Below are positions 1 to 9,900 of a stretch of 64,000 bases of DNA, one piece after another. Numbering within the stretch: position 1 is the stretch's first letter; each line of letters begins with the position of its first letter. The translations under genes were made by a program, and so were the position numbers. The notes below the pieces were generated by a model that worked only from the letters and a program-made list of their open reading frames with translations, ran no database searches and was not told the DNA's origin. Source of the stretch: Lysobacter capsici (GTDB lineage Bacteria; Pseudomonadota; Gammaproteobacteria; Xanthomonadales; Xanthomonadaceae); contig NZ_CP094357.1 in the NCBI RefSeq assembly GCF_014779555.2, positions 4,898,001 through 4,962,000 of the forward strand, in the 5' to 3' direction.

Positions 1-231
1 AGCGGCCAGGTAATCGATCTTGCCGCGCCCGGCGCACTCACGATGATGGAGCTAGTGGAAACGATGGAGCGGATGCTCGGCGAGAAAGGCAACTACGACC
101 TGGTGGACCGCGGTGGTGGAAGCATCCCGGACGCCACCTTGGCTGTGCAGTTCGCAAACGAACTCGGCATCGACCTTTGCGACGATTACCCTGAAAGGGT
201 GCTCAGAAAATATTACGGAGTCCGGCGATGA
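1..231 (+). CDS. C-terminal end of an NAD-dependent epimerase/dehydratase-like protein (partial)
   Basis: The frame is open from base 1 to a TGA at 229-231, so the 5' part lies outside the window. About 76 residues are visible. They end in a pattern typical of the tail of extended short-chain epimerases in sugar-nucleotide pathways: a helix after 'SGQVIDLAAPG', then 'DDYPERVLRKYYG'. The stop overlaps the next start by 4 nt (ATGA), so it belongs to the same + strand glycan operon. The Rossmann motif and catalytic Tyr-Lys are not in view, so substrate and even family are inferred from the tail only. Confidence 0.55.
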   Translation, partial: SGQVIDLAAPGALTMMELVETMERMLGEKGNYDLVDRGGGSIPDATLAVQFANELGIDLCDDYPERVLRKYYGVRR

Positions 232-1187
232 GCATCGAGACAAGCGTGGTCATCCCCGCGTACCGAAGCGCCAACATATTGCCGATGCTGGTGCAAAAGC
301 TGCAGGAAGCGCTGGACGGCATGTATCCGGACGCCGGCAGCGAACGCTATCAGGTGATCCTGGTGAACGACTGCAGCCCAGACGACACCTGGGCGCGCAT
401 CGAGGAGCTTTCTCGCGACCGCCCGTGGCTGAAGGGCATCAACCTGCGCAAGAACGCCGGACAACACAATTCCCTGCTGACCGGCTTGCGCTACGCGCGA
501 GGCCAGTACGTGATCATGATGGACGATGATCTCCAGCACGATCCGGCCGATATTCCGAAGATTGTCGCGTCGCTCAAGGCCGGGAACGACGTGTGCTACG
601 CCAAGTTCAAGTCCAAGCGCCACGCGATGTGGAAGCGCCTGGGCAGCCGCTTCAACAGCATGATCGCCGATCGCCTGCTGCGAAAGCCGAAAGAGCTCTA
701 CCTCTCGCCGTTCAAGGGGGTAGTTCGCGGCGTTCGCGACCAGATGGTCCGCTTCGTCGGTCCGCACGTGTATCTGGACGGGCTAATACTCGCCAGCACG
801 AACCGGGTGACGATGATCGAGCTCGATCATCACGAAAGACTCGACGGACAATCCGGCTATAGTCTCGGCAAATCGATATCGCTCTGGCTGAAAATGGCCA
901 CGAGTTTCTCCATCGAACCTTTGCGCATCGCATCGCTCCTGGGCATCTTTTTCTCCGGCTTCGGCTTCCTCTCGGCTGTTGCCTTGATCGTCCAGCGCTT
1001 TACTCTCAACGCGATGCCCGTGGGCTGGTCTTCGCTGATCGTCTCGGTGCTGATTCTCGGGGGCATTCAGTTATTGGCCCTGGGCATCATCGGCGAGTAC
1101 GTCGGCCGGGTTCTGCTGCACGTAAATGGCACTCCGCAGGCGGTGATACACTCAGCGGTTAATCTGGAGGTCGGCGAGCATGATTGA
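228..1187 (+). CDS. GT2 family glycosyltransferase, polyprenyl-phosphate sugar synthase type
   Basis: A 319-residue protein. The N-terminal two thirds is a GT-A fold: 'VVIPAYRSA' near residue 8, 'VILVNDCSPDDTW', 'NAGQHNSLLTGLRYA' and the metal-binding 'MMDDDLQHDP' near residue 100. Two hydrophobic helices follow at roughly residues 235-257 and 267-290. This is the architecture of DPM1/GtrB-type enzymes, which move a sugar from a nucleotide donor to undecaprenyl phosphate on the cytoplasmic face of the inner membrane. It overlaps the upstream frame by 4 nt and the downstream GtrA-like gene by 8 nt; that pairing is the classic context for lipid-linked sugar modification of surface polysaccharide. 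The sugar cannot be told from sequence. Confidence 0.88.
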   Translation: MSIETSVVIPAYRSANILPMLVQKLQEALDGMYPDAGSERYQVILVNDCSPDDTWARIEELSRDRPWLKGINLRKNAGQHNSLLTGLRYARGQYVIMMDDDLQHDPADIPKIVASLKAGNDVCYAKFKSKRHAMWKRLGSRFNSMIADRLLRKPKELYLSPFKGVVRGVRDQMVRFVGPHVYLDGLILASTNRVTMIELDHHERLDGQSGYSLGKSISLWLKMATSFSIEPLRIASLLGIFFSGFGFLSAVALIVQRFTLNAMPVGWSSLIVSVLILGGIQLLALGIIGEYVGRVLLHVNGTPQAVIHSAVNLEVGEHD

Positions 1188-1587
1188 CCGGCTCGGCAAG
1201 ATCCTTGCACATGAAGATGCACGGAAATTGCTTCTTTACGCGATCTGCGGCGGGTCCGGAGTCCTGTTGGACCTCGCCACCTATACGGTTCTGCTGGCGT
1301 TCGAAATCAACTACCAAGCAGCCAATGCATGCGGGTACGTGGCCGGCACGTTGTTGAGTTTCGCGTTGAACCGTCATTTCACCTTCCAGACCTATGACAA
1401 CACGTTGCGACGTCTGGCCATGTTCTGCGCCGCCGCCGGCGTCGGATATCTGATCTCGACCATCGTGCTGTGGCTGCTGGTCGACCGCATCGGACTGAAC
1501 CCGCTGCTCGCCAAGATCGCCACGTTGGGCGTGGTGCTGGTCGTCCAGTTCTCGCTGAACCGCGCAATCACGTTCCGGCAACGATAA
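1180..1587 (+). CDS. GtrA-like membrane protein (putative lipid-linked sugar flippase)
   Basis: A 135-residue protein with four hydrophobic segments, the size and pattern of the GtrA/DPMS3 family. Family signatures are 'YAICGGSGVLLDLATY' in the first helix and 'FALNRHFTFQ' after the second, repeated in form as 'FSLNRAITFRQ' at the C terminus. GtrA proteins are thought to move undecaprenyl-phosphate sugars across the inner membrane. The start overlaps the upstream GT2 gene by 8 nt, so the two are translationally coupled and probably act in one pathway. Confidence 0.88.
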   Translation: MIDRLGKILAHEDARKLLLYAICGGSGVLLDLATYTVLLAFEINYQAANACGYVAGTLLSFALNRHFTFQTYDNTLRRLAMFCAAAGVGYLISTIVLWLLVDRIGLNPLLAKIATLGVVLVVQFSLNRAITFRQR

Positions 1588-1616
1588 AAGAACAACCACT
1601 TCAGCTAGGTATTCAC

Positions 1617-2945
1617 ATGCAGTTTGATACAGCCATCGTTGGCGGCGGATTCGCCGGACTTGCCGCGGCATACGAGCTGGCCCGCAACGGCAAGCGAGTC
1701 GTGGTTCTGGAACGCGACAGCGCCGTCGGCGGCCTCGCGGGCGGCTTCGACATCGGCGGGCACGTACTGGAAAAGTTCTACCATCACTGGTTCAACAACG
1801 ACCGGCACATTCTCGAACTGATCGAAGAGCTCGGCGAGAACGGAAACGTCCTGCTGCGCCCCACCCGCACCGGCATGTATTACGCCGACCAGTTTTTCCG
1901 TTTGAGCACGCCGCTCGACCTGCTGCGCTTCAAGGCGTTGCCATTCCTCGATCGCATTCGCCTCGGCATCGCGGTATTGCGCGCCCGTTCGGTGAAGGAC
2001 TGGTCGAAGCTGGAACACCTCAGCGCCAAGGAATGGTTGATCGACCTGTGTGGCCAGCGCGCCTACGACGTAGTCTGGGATCCGCTGCTGACCGGCAAGT
2101 TCGGCGCCGTCGCCGATGACGTGTCAGCTGTGTGGTTCTGGAAAAAGCTCGTTCTGCGAGGCGGCAGCCGCAGCAGCTCGGGCGACGAGGTCCTGGCTTA
2201 CTACCGGGGCGGTTTCGCCGCGCTCGCCGAGCGTCTTGAACAGGAAATCAACAAGCTCGGCGGTGAAGTGCGGGTCAACACCCCGGCCCTGCGCATCGTC
2301 GCGGACGCCGACGGACGCGCCGCGGGCGTGGAAACCGCCGAGGGCACGATCAAGGCCGACAACATCGTGGTCACCACCCCGCTGCCGATCACCGCCGACC
2401 TGCTCGAACCGCTCGCTCCCGCCACCTACATCGCGTCCCTGCGTCGCGTCCGCTATCTGTCGAACGTCTGTCTCGTGCTGGCGCTGAACCGCAGCCTGTC
2501 GGAAACCTACTGGTTGAACGTCAACGACCCAGGCTTCCCGTTCGTGGGCGTGATTGAGCACACCAACTTCGAACCGCCCTCATCCTATGGCGGGCACCAC
2601 ATCGTCTATCTGTCGAAATATCTGCCGCCATCCGACGCCATGTACTCGATGAGCGCGGACGAACTGCTGGAGTTCTCCATTCCCCACATCCAGCGCATGT
2701 TCCCGGACTTCAAGCGCGAATGGATCGATCACCACTATGTCTGGCGCGCGGACTATGCGCAGCCGATCGCCGAGAAGCATTATTCCAAGTTCGTGCCCGG
2801 AAATGCGACTCCGCTGAGTAACGTGTTCATCACCACGATGGCTCAGGTATATCCGGAGGATCGGGGTACGAACTATGCCGTCCGCGAAGGTCGTCAGCTC
2901 GCGCGCACGCTCCTGGGCGAATCGGTCGCGACGCGCAAAGAATGA
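1617..2945 (+). CDS. NAD(P)/FAD-dependent oxidoreductase, amine-oxidase/protoporphyrinogen-oxidase-like
   Basis: A 442-residue protein. The ATG at 1617 is chosen because it puts the dinucleotide-binding motif 'AIVGGGFAGLAAAYELA' within the first 25 residues, followed by 'VVVLERDSAVGGLAGGF'. The C terminus carries the usual second FAD contact, 'AQVYPEDRGTNYAVREGRQLA'. Such flavoproteins occur in glycan clusters as sugar or lipid-carrier oxidoreductases, but the substrate here is unknown. It lies 29 nt after the GtrA-like gene and overlaps the next gene by 4 nt, so it is part of the same operon. A desaturase or UDP-galactopyranose-mutase-like role is possible; mutase motifs were not recognised. 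Confidence 0.75.
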   Translation: MQFDTAIVGGGFAGLAAAYELARNGKRVVVLERDSAVGGLAGGFDIGGHVLEKFYHHWFNNDRHILELIEELGENGNVLLRPTRTGMYYADQFFRLSTPLDLLRFKALPFLDRIRLGIAVLRARSVKDWSKLEHLSAKEWLIDLCGQRAYDVVWDPLLTGKFGAVADDVSAVWFWKKLVLRGGSRSSSGDEVLAYYRGGFAALAERLEQEINKLGGEVRVNTPALRIVADADGRAAGVETAEGTIKADNIVVTTPLPITADLLEPLAPATYIASLRRVRYLSNVCLVLALNRSLSETYWLNVNDPGFPFVGVIEHTNFEPPSSYGGHHIVYLSKYLPPSDAMYSMSADELLEFSIPHIQRMFPDFKREWIDHHYVWRADYAQPIAEKHYSKFVPGNATPLSNVFITTMAQVYPEDRGTNYAVREGRQLARTLLGESVATRKE

Positions 2946-4972
2946 CAGCTTCCCCGATAGACAACGAGGCACCGGCTCGCAACGGATGGGCCGGCTTCGC
3001 ATGGCCTCTCGTCGGCGCTGCCGCCGCCGCGATCATGCTGTCCGTGCTGTTGATGCAACCGGTCTGGAGATTCGGCGACGGCAGCGAGTACTACGCGCTT
3101 TACCTGGCGATACTGGAGCACGGGCGCCCGTTCATGACCGAGGGCGCTTGGCGGGACTATTCGTCGATCGCGATCGACGGGTCGATCCCCCAGATGGTCG
3201 ACACCGCCACGCTACGGGCCACCTTCCCGTCGCTGGCGGACGCCCACACTGCCGATTTCAACCATTTCTGGTTTTATCCGGCGCTCGCGGCGATCGTGGC
3301 GGCTCCGTTCAAACTGGTCGGGCTGAAGCTCGGCCCGCATACGGCGTTCCTGGCGCTGCATGCCATCTTGTTCGGCATAACGCTGGCGCTGGCGGGCCGG
3401 CTGCGCGGCGTGCGTGGCGTCGTGGCGGCGGCATTGCTATTCGTGGCGTCGCCCATTCTCTGGTTCGCGACGAAGGTCCATACCGAATTCTTCACGATCG
3501 CCCTTGTGCTGCAAACCTTCATCCTGATAAGCCGCGGCAAGTTCTTCTATGCTGCGTTGCCCATCGCCCTAGCTTCCACCCAGAACATCAGCTTGGCCGC
3601 GACCGCGTGGGCGCTCATCGCGTTTGGCCTGCTCGCGAATCACATGTCCGGCCGCTCGGCTGCCCTGCGCGAAATGGTCGTCGCCGGCCTCGCCCTGCTG
3701 GCCACCGCGCTGCACCCCCTCTACTACCTGTATCGCCACGACGTGATAACCCCGCAGTTAAAAGCGGGGGGCGCAGTGGTGGGCGGCAACGCCGACCAAT
3801 TGCTGGCGGTACTGATCGATCCCGACATCGGGCTTTTCACCAATTGGTGGTTCGGAACCTTCATCCTCGTCGCAGGATTGGTGCTGGCGGCGCGCTCCCG
3901 GCCGAAATTGAAGCTGGCCTATACCGCCATCGCGGCGATATACGTGGTCACTAATCTGTTCGCCCAGGCTTCCACCACCAACCTCAATTCCGGCTCGATC
4001 GATCTGTCGCGCTACGCGCTTTGGTACGTGCCCGTTTTCTACGCACCACTCGTTTGGCTGTTGGGCGAGGCGAGCCGGAAGCCAACCCGCTGGCTCGTCT
4101 CGCTCACGCTGGTCGGCGTCGCCTCGCTCCTGGTCGTGTGGAACTTGGGCTGGTATTGGCCAACCCGGCATGAGCGCTATACCGAGCCGACCATTTTTTC
4201 CCGAGTACTGCAATCCAAATTCCCGGGCTTGTACGATCCGCCGCCCGAAATTTTCTACGAACGCAACTCCGGCCACGGCGAAACCGATGTGCCGGTCGCC
4301 GCGATAGCCGGCCCTGATTGCCGCAAGTTGTACGTTCCGCCGCAATTACTCGGCGCGACCTCGATCAAGGTGGTTTCGCGGCATCGCTGCGCTTTCGACG
4401 AAGACCTGCTCGCGACCCTGGTTGCTGACAGGCTGGCCGACAACCCACCGCAGGACAAGAGCCATGGCATGTACGTGCGTCTCGATGACAGTGACTTGCG
4501 GCACCTGCAGCTGAGATTCGCGGTCGGGCGCATCGGCTTCGGCGCGGATGCGAATGGCGCCAACGCATTGGCCGCCGGTTGGAATATTCCGGAACCCTGG
4601 GGCACCTGGTCGAACTCGACCCATCCGAGAATCGAAATCGACCTCGCGAACTGCGGCTCGGATGTGCTTCAGGCGAAACTCAACGCGCGCGGATTCGCAA
4701 TCCCTGAAAATCCGCGCGTCGTGGTTGCGGTCAAGGTCCAGGGCCGCCAGGTCGGCAGCTACGATTTCACCGCAGACAGCCCTGGCCCGAAGCGGTTGAA
4801 GTTCGACTATTCATGCGCCGACGCAGTTCGCGCGGGAAACATGCTTGCGTTGGACTTTGAAATCACCGGTGCCGGCTCCCCCTCCGCCTTGGGGCTCAGT
4901 TCCGACAACCGCCTGCTCGGCATAGGCGTGGAGTGGATCGAGATCAGTCGCCGACCGGCGGCGGAGCACTGA
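2942..4972 (+). CDS. large polytopic membrane protein, possible GT-C glycosyltransferase
   Basis: A 676-residue protein. The first 410 residues or so hold about ten hydrophobic helices; the last 240 or so form a soluble, probably periplasmic domain with several Cys residues. After the first helix comes 'VWRFGDGSEYYALYLAI', an acidic first loop like those of GT-C enzymes, which use lipid-linked sugars on the outer face of the membrane. No named family was recognised with certainty. It overlaps the flavoprotein gene by 4 nt and closes the + strand operon, so it is a good candidate for the transferase that uses the sugar lipid made and flipped by the first genes. A structural or polymerase role is not excluded. 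Confidence 0.6.
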   Translation: MTASPIDNEAPARNGWAGFAWPLVGAAAAAIMLSVLLMQPVWRFGDGSEYYALYLAILEHGRPFMTEGAWRDYSSIAIDGSIPQMVDTATLRATFPSLADAHTADFNHFWFYPALAAIVAAPFKLVGLKLGPHTAFLALHAILFGITLALAGRLRGVRGVVAAALLFVASPILWFATKVHTEFFTIALVLQTFILISRGKFFYAALPIALASTQNISLAATAWALIAFGLLANHMSGRSAALREMVVAGLALLATALHPLYYLYRHDVITPQLKAGGAVVGGNADQLLAVLIDPDIGLFTNWWFGTFILVAGLVLAARSRPKLKLAYTAIAAIYVVTNLFAQASTTNLNSGSIDLSRYALWYVPVFYAPLVWLLGEASRKPTRWLVSLTLVGVASLLVVWNLGWYWPTRHERYTEPTIFSRVLQSKFPGLYDPPPEIFYERNSGHGETDVPVAAIAGPDCRKLYVPPQLLGATSIKVVSRHRCAFDEDLLATLVADRLADNPPQDKSHGMYVRLDDSDLRHLQLRFAVGRIGFGADANGANALAAGWNIPEPWGTWSNSTHPRIEIDLANCGSDVLQAKLNARGFAIPENPRVVVAVKVQGRQVGSYDFTADSPGPKRLKFDYSCADAVRAGNMLALDFEITGAGSPSALGLSSDNRLLGIGVEWIEISRRPAAEH

Positions 4973-5292
4973 TATAGCGATCGATCGTGGACATCGCCGC
5001 GCTCCATAGCGCGGCGAACAAGCGTTATGCCATGCATCGCATGGCCGCAGGCCAGGCACCCGATTTTTCGAGAGGATATCGCCCTGGGATCGCGCCGCAA
5101 CGCACACCGACTTCGACTTCCCCATCGCAACGTTGAAATCGGGCCAGGTCGATCATCCCGACACGGCATCGGACATATCGCTGCGGTAGCGGCGAAATCC
5201 TCTCATCGCCGCTACCGTTAACGCATCGAACGGGTGGTTGGCCCATCCGGACCGGCGTTCGCGGCGCCCGACCGCGTCCTTGATGCGGCGAA
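4973..5292. other. intergenic region between two convergent glycan operons
   Basis: No credible gene was seen. The two operons converge here. A perfect 12-bp stem at 5184-5217 is the only clear structure; the remainder shows no repeat or promoter that I could support. Confidence 0.6.
5184..5217. terminator. 12-bp perfect hairpin between convergent operons
   Basis: Arms cggtagcggcga and tcgccgctaccg enclose a 10-nt loop. It sits between the + strand membrane protein (ending 4972) and the minus-strand methyltransferase (ending 5293). There is no long T tract on either side, so it may be a bidirectional stop or an mRNA-stabilising hairpin rather than a canonical terminator. Confidence 0.5.
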
Positions 5293-6906
5293 TCAGCCGA
5301 ACAAGCGCCAGCGCCGACGCTCGCCCTGTGCGATAGCAGGTTTGGTTACGGCCTTCTTCCTAAATACCTTCACCATTCCCCGCAGCAGCAACTCCTCGCG
5401 ACTGAAACCCAGTGACAGGCATTGCTGGAAGTTTTCATGCGATTCACTTCCAGGCACCACGCAGCCGCTCCACTCGCCCTCGTGCAGGAATTCGACTTCA
5501 CCGCGCATCGACTCGAACAGATCGCGATAGTACGAGAGCCGGCGCCGGTTCATGGCATGCACGTACTCCGATCCCTCGTCGTCCGAGCCGCCGGCTTGCT
5601 TCATCATCTCCACGAACTCGGTGTCGTCGCTGATCAGGTGTTGCCAAGGCCTGGGAACCCTGTGCTGGAAGTGACTGCCGAAGTCGCAGGTCCAGATCGG
5701 ATCGAAGGTGATGTAGGCAAGCCCACCCGGCTTGAGCACGCGCACGATTTCCTTCAATGCCGCGCCCGGATCAGGAATGTGCTCGAACGCGTTGAACGAG
5801 AAAATCGCGTCGAACAGATCGTCGCGATAAATCGTGTTCATTGCGTCGACCGCATGAAACTCCAAACGCTCGATCGGAAAACCATGACCGTGACGAACAA
5901 GTTTTTCCTGCAACAGCTTCACCAGCTCGCCGCCGAAACGCGCATTCTGGTCGAAATAGTCCGTGCAATAGATACGGCCGACATCGTTGGCTATGAAAGC
6001 GCTATGACCACCCGCACCGCCGCCGACGTCCAGCGTCACCGCATTGGCCGGCACCTTCAGTCCCAGCGAGTTGAGCAACTGCCACATCCGCTCGACATCC
6101 ACCCGATGCTCGTTGACGTCCGCGGATTCGCAATAACCGCCGGTAGCGGCTTCGGGCTGTGTTTCCTGGGTCGACTGGTCTTGCGCCGTCACGGGCACGA
6201 CTCCTGCGGGTAGATAAAAAGTATTGGTCGTCGCGCCGTGGAACGGGGCCATGACACCGGCATCCCAGCGGTACGGTTGATAGCCCAATTCGGCAAGCAG
6301 CGCGGTCACATTGTGCCAATCGCTGTTTTCGACCAGCAAAATGGGCTTGCATGCTTCGATGGTGGTCAGCAGTCCCCGAATGGCGGAGGCTTCGAAACCC
6401 TCGACATCCACCTTAATCAGATCGGGACGCAGGGCACAATCGTCGCCACGCTTGACTGGCACGCGGACTTGCGAAAATTCCGGGGCATGGCCCCGCTCGA
6501 GATACTTCTCGCGCACCCAGGGCTTGTCGAACTGGTCCAGATCGAACGTGGACTCCTCGAGGAACACCTCGCCATCCACCGAAGGCACGTGCAAGGTCAA
6601 CTCGATCGCCTCATCCCCAAGCCCCGCCCGATGGATATGCACCGCACCACCGGACTCCCTGGCGATGCTCTCCAGTCCCGGCCAAAGTTGCGGATTGGCC
6701 TCGAACGAGTGGATCTCGACTCTCTCACCCAGAGTCGATCTGATCGACGCGATGGTCTGCCCGCCGTTGGCGCCGATATCCAGAACGGTGCGGATCGGTC
6801 GCAGGTTGCCGTCGATCCAACTCAGCGCCTCGAAATCAGGGTCATGTATCGCCTTGTTCCGGAGCTGTTGAACCACTTTCGCATGCAGCGCTTCGATTTC
6901 CGTCAC
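5293..6906 (-). CDS. fused FkbM-type and class-I SAM methyltransferase
   Basis: A 537-residue protein from a GTG start at 6906, chosen because longer extension runs into unlikely, Trp/Cys-rich sequence antisense to nothing known. Residues 41-50 carry the SAM motif 'VLDIGANGGQ' and the module continues through 'KVDVEGFEASAIRGLL', the hallmark of FkbM methyltransferases. After a linker, a second SAM motif 'TLDVGGGAGGHSAF' (about residue 290) with 'FDAIFSFNAFEHIPDP' and 'VLKPGGLAYITFDP' marks a type-11 methyltransferase. The start lies inside the 3' end of the glycosyltransferase gene (65-nt overlap), and this is the last gene of the O-antigen operon. Likely O-methylation of sugar residues. Confidence 0.82.
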   Translation of the reverse strand: MTEIEALHAKVVQQLRNKAIHDPDFEALSWIDGNLRPIRTVLDIGANGGQTIASIRSTLGERVEIHSFEANPQLWPGLESIARESGGAVHIHRAGLGDEAIELTLHVPSVDGEVFLEESTFDLDQFDKPWVREKYLERGHAPEFSQVRVPVKRGDDCALRPDLIKVDVEGFEASAIRGLLTTIEACKPILLVENSDWHNVTALLAELGYQPYRWDAGVMAPFHGATTNTFYLPAGVVPVTAQDQSTQETQPEAATGGYCESADVNEHRVDVERMWQLLNSLGLKVPANAVTLDVGGGAGGHSAFIANDVGRIYCTDYFDQNARFGGELVKLLQEKLVRHGHGFPIERLEFHAVDAMNTIYRDDLFDAIFSFNAFEHIPDPGAALKEIVRVLKPGGLAYITFDPIWTCDFGSHFQHRVPRPWQHLISDDTEFVEMMKQAGGSDDEGSEYVHAMNRRRLSYYRDLFESMRGEVEFLHEGEWSGCVVPGSESHENFQQCLSLGFSREELLLRGMVKVFRKKAVTKPAIAQGERRRWRLFG

Positions 6907-9900
6907 GAACCACCCCCAGAATGATCTGCCGCAGATGTTTGGCCAACGCTCGCCAACTGTAACCACGCGCGGTTTCGATGCCCGCCGAGCCATGCCGATC
7001 GGCAAGTTCTGAATCGTCAAGGTATCGCTTGATCGCGCCAGCCAGATCGCCGACGTTGTCGGCGAGGAAGCCGTTGTGACCGTCCTGCACCAATTCGGTG
7101 AATGCCAGCGTTGAGCTGCGTGCCACCACCGGCCGCATGGCCATCCACGATTCCAGCAGCACGATCCCAAAGCTCTCGCTTTCGCTCATGTTGGCCAGAC
7201 ACAGCGAGCTGGCCAACGCTCCGATCACCACCTCACGCGGCTGCGCGCCGTAGTAATGCACACCAGACCCCTCCAGCGCTATGCCGTCGTCATCCGGCCC
7301 GATCAACACCACGTCCAAGCGATGCCCCGCGGCACGCAATTGTTCGCAAGCCTGCACGATCATTCTGTAGTTCTTCGCGCCGGTCTTGCGGCCCAGCACC
7401 AGCACAAACGGATTTTCGCCGGCATGGATCCGGCGGAACGCTTCGCGACCGCGAGCGAGCGATTCGGCAGAGAAGTCGCTGGCATCGAAGCCACCGCCTG
7501 GCGCGACCTGCGCATTGGCGCCGATCAGGTCGAAAAACACCGACTTGCTCGCGGCGGGAGCCGCAATAACCGCCTCGACCGTACTGAACACATCGTAGAA
7601 CTGCCGCCAGTGGTAGTAACGATCTTCCATGTGGAAATGTGGCAGCACGACGGCGGGAATGCCGTTGCGCGCGGCCACCTGCGCGCCCAGGACCGAGGTC
7701 GAGAACGGCACGCCCTGCGCGAGGATGACGTCATAGCCGACGCAGGCGCGCTCCAGCCAAGCCTCGAGTTCGGAGCTATGTGGACCACGCGTGCCGAAAA
7801 AAAGCTGATCCTGGTCTCGGGGTCGTTCGCGGGTCACGGCAACCAGTTCCTTCACCCAGCGCTCGACCGGAATCTGACGCGCGCGTTGCTCCATCCCCTC
7901 GACCAGCGAAATCTCCACCTCGCCATAAGCGCCGGTGGCCGTGCAGGCATCGACGATATAAGCCAGTTCGCGAACGTCGTCGTCGCCTTGATAACGCGCC
8001 GAGGTTTGCAACTCGAGCAGGCGACCCTCGGTATTGAGGTGCTGGGTAAACGAAAACTTGCGGTGAAGCCGCTTGACGCCCAATTCCTTGCCGTCGAGGC
8101 GAATCGAGACCTGGACCGGCTCCAGCGCCAGACCGGAGACGGTCAACGATTGAGTATCCGGAGGCAGGCGAATCTGCGCTGTCTGTGCTGCCCACCGAAT
8201 AACGCCGCCGTTGTGGCGCTCGGCGAAGTTCCAGCCGCCGAGTAAGCCATCGCCGAGATCTTCGGCCAGCTCCCGGCCCAGCTGAAGCGACTCGCGCATC
8301 CATGTCGATTGCAATGTGCGGGCACTCTCGAAGCGATCCTTGGCGGGCGGATCGAGCGGGAACAGGTGCACCGCGCCCCTCATCGCCGGCACCCGATCGT
8401 TGGCCGAAGGCGGATCGTAGTCCGCGGAAAAGTGCAATGTGTCGCGAATAGCGCCCACCGCCGGAGCGACGACATCGAATTCGATGCCATCCAACCGTTC
8501 CAGCTCGCGCAATACGTTCAGCAGAAACACTTCGGCGCCGCCACGCGCGGGCTCGCCGAATCGGTAAGTCAGCACCAGCGCCTTGCACGGCCGCGAACGC
8601 GGCATCAGCGCGCGCAGGCTACGTCTGAACTTGCCGCCGAGGACGCGCCAGTCCAGGTGGGTCGAAACGTAGTCCATGGCGGCGCTGGAAAGCCGCGACC
8701 TCAGCGCGGCATCGTCGAGCATCTGCGGAATTAGTTCGGCCATCTGCGATGGCTGCGCCTCCACATAGTGCTCGCCTGCGCGCAGCCCGGGAAACCCGCG
8801 TGCGCCCACGGCCGAGCTCAACATGGGCAGGCCGGCCACGAGGAAATCGGGCACCTTGAGACTTGAACCGCCGCCTTCGAACAGCGGATTCACGGCCAGG
8901 TCGGCGACGGCGAACAGAGCTTCCTTTTCCTCGCGGCCGAGAAACCCCAACAACACGACATTGTCGGGCAGCGAATTGCCCATGACCGATTGGCAAACCG
9001 AGCCGACTATCGCGAACGTCACCTGCGGCAACTTGCCGGCCAACTCGTCGATGATGTATTGCACCGCTCCGACATTGGGCGGATGCCCGCTACCGACGAA
9101 TACCGCGATCGGGCGACGCGAAACCTCGTCTGTGGAGGACTGCTTGGGCGCCAACGACTGCCGGTGGATCGAGGGAATCCGCACCCCGTTCTCGATGACC
9201 AGCGCATTGTCGACCTTACGCGTCGCGCAGAACAGATCGCGATCCTCTTCGGAAACGCAAAGCAAAAGATCCGCGCGCTCGAGCAGTCGCGACTCAAGCG
9301 CTTCGACCGCCTCGATCCATTGCGGCCCATCGTTGCGTGCGGCGAGCAGCGCCTGCTTCAACGAGGTTTCGACGTTCTGCGACGAGTAAACGACGCTTAG
9401 GCCATCGGGCACGAACGCCAGCAGAGGAGTCAGGAAACACTGTTCGAAGATCACTACCGAGACCGACCCGATCTCCTCGCGCAATGCGGCGACCAGCTGC
9501 GGATTGTCCAGACAGTGCTTGGCCGAGACCAGATCCGCCACCGACACGGACTGATTGCGCAGCGACTCCACGTCCTCGCGCCGATGCGATTCGGATTTAG
9601 GAATCGCCCGCTGCACGACTCCAGGCGCGAGCATGCGCCTGATTTCGATGTCGGCATCGCTCAGGCACAGGAAGGTGACGTCGAATTCCTTACCCAGTTC
9701 GGTTAGCAACTCCTTGATCCGAACCTGCCCACCGCCCTGTGCGACGTGGACTTCGTAGTCGCAGAGCATAAGCACCCGCTTGCGGGATGCGGCGGACGAG
9801 GAAAGGTCCAGCACCTCGTCGATCGCTGTGGCGGTCGCCGCGGCGATGCTGGCCCAGGCGTACTTCGATTCGGCCAAGGCAGCACCCGCGTGCCCCATGC

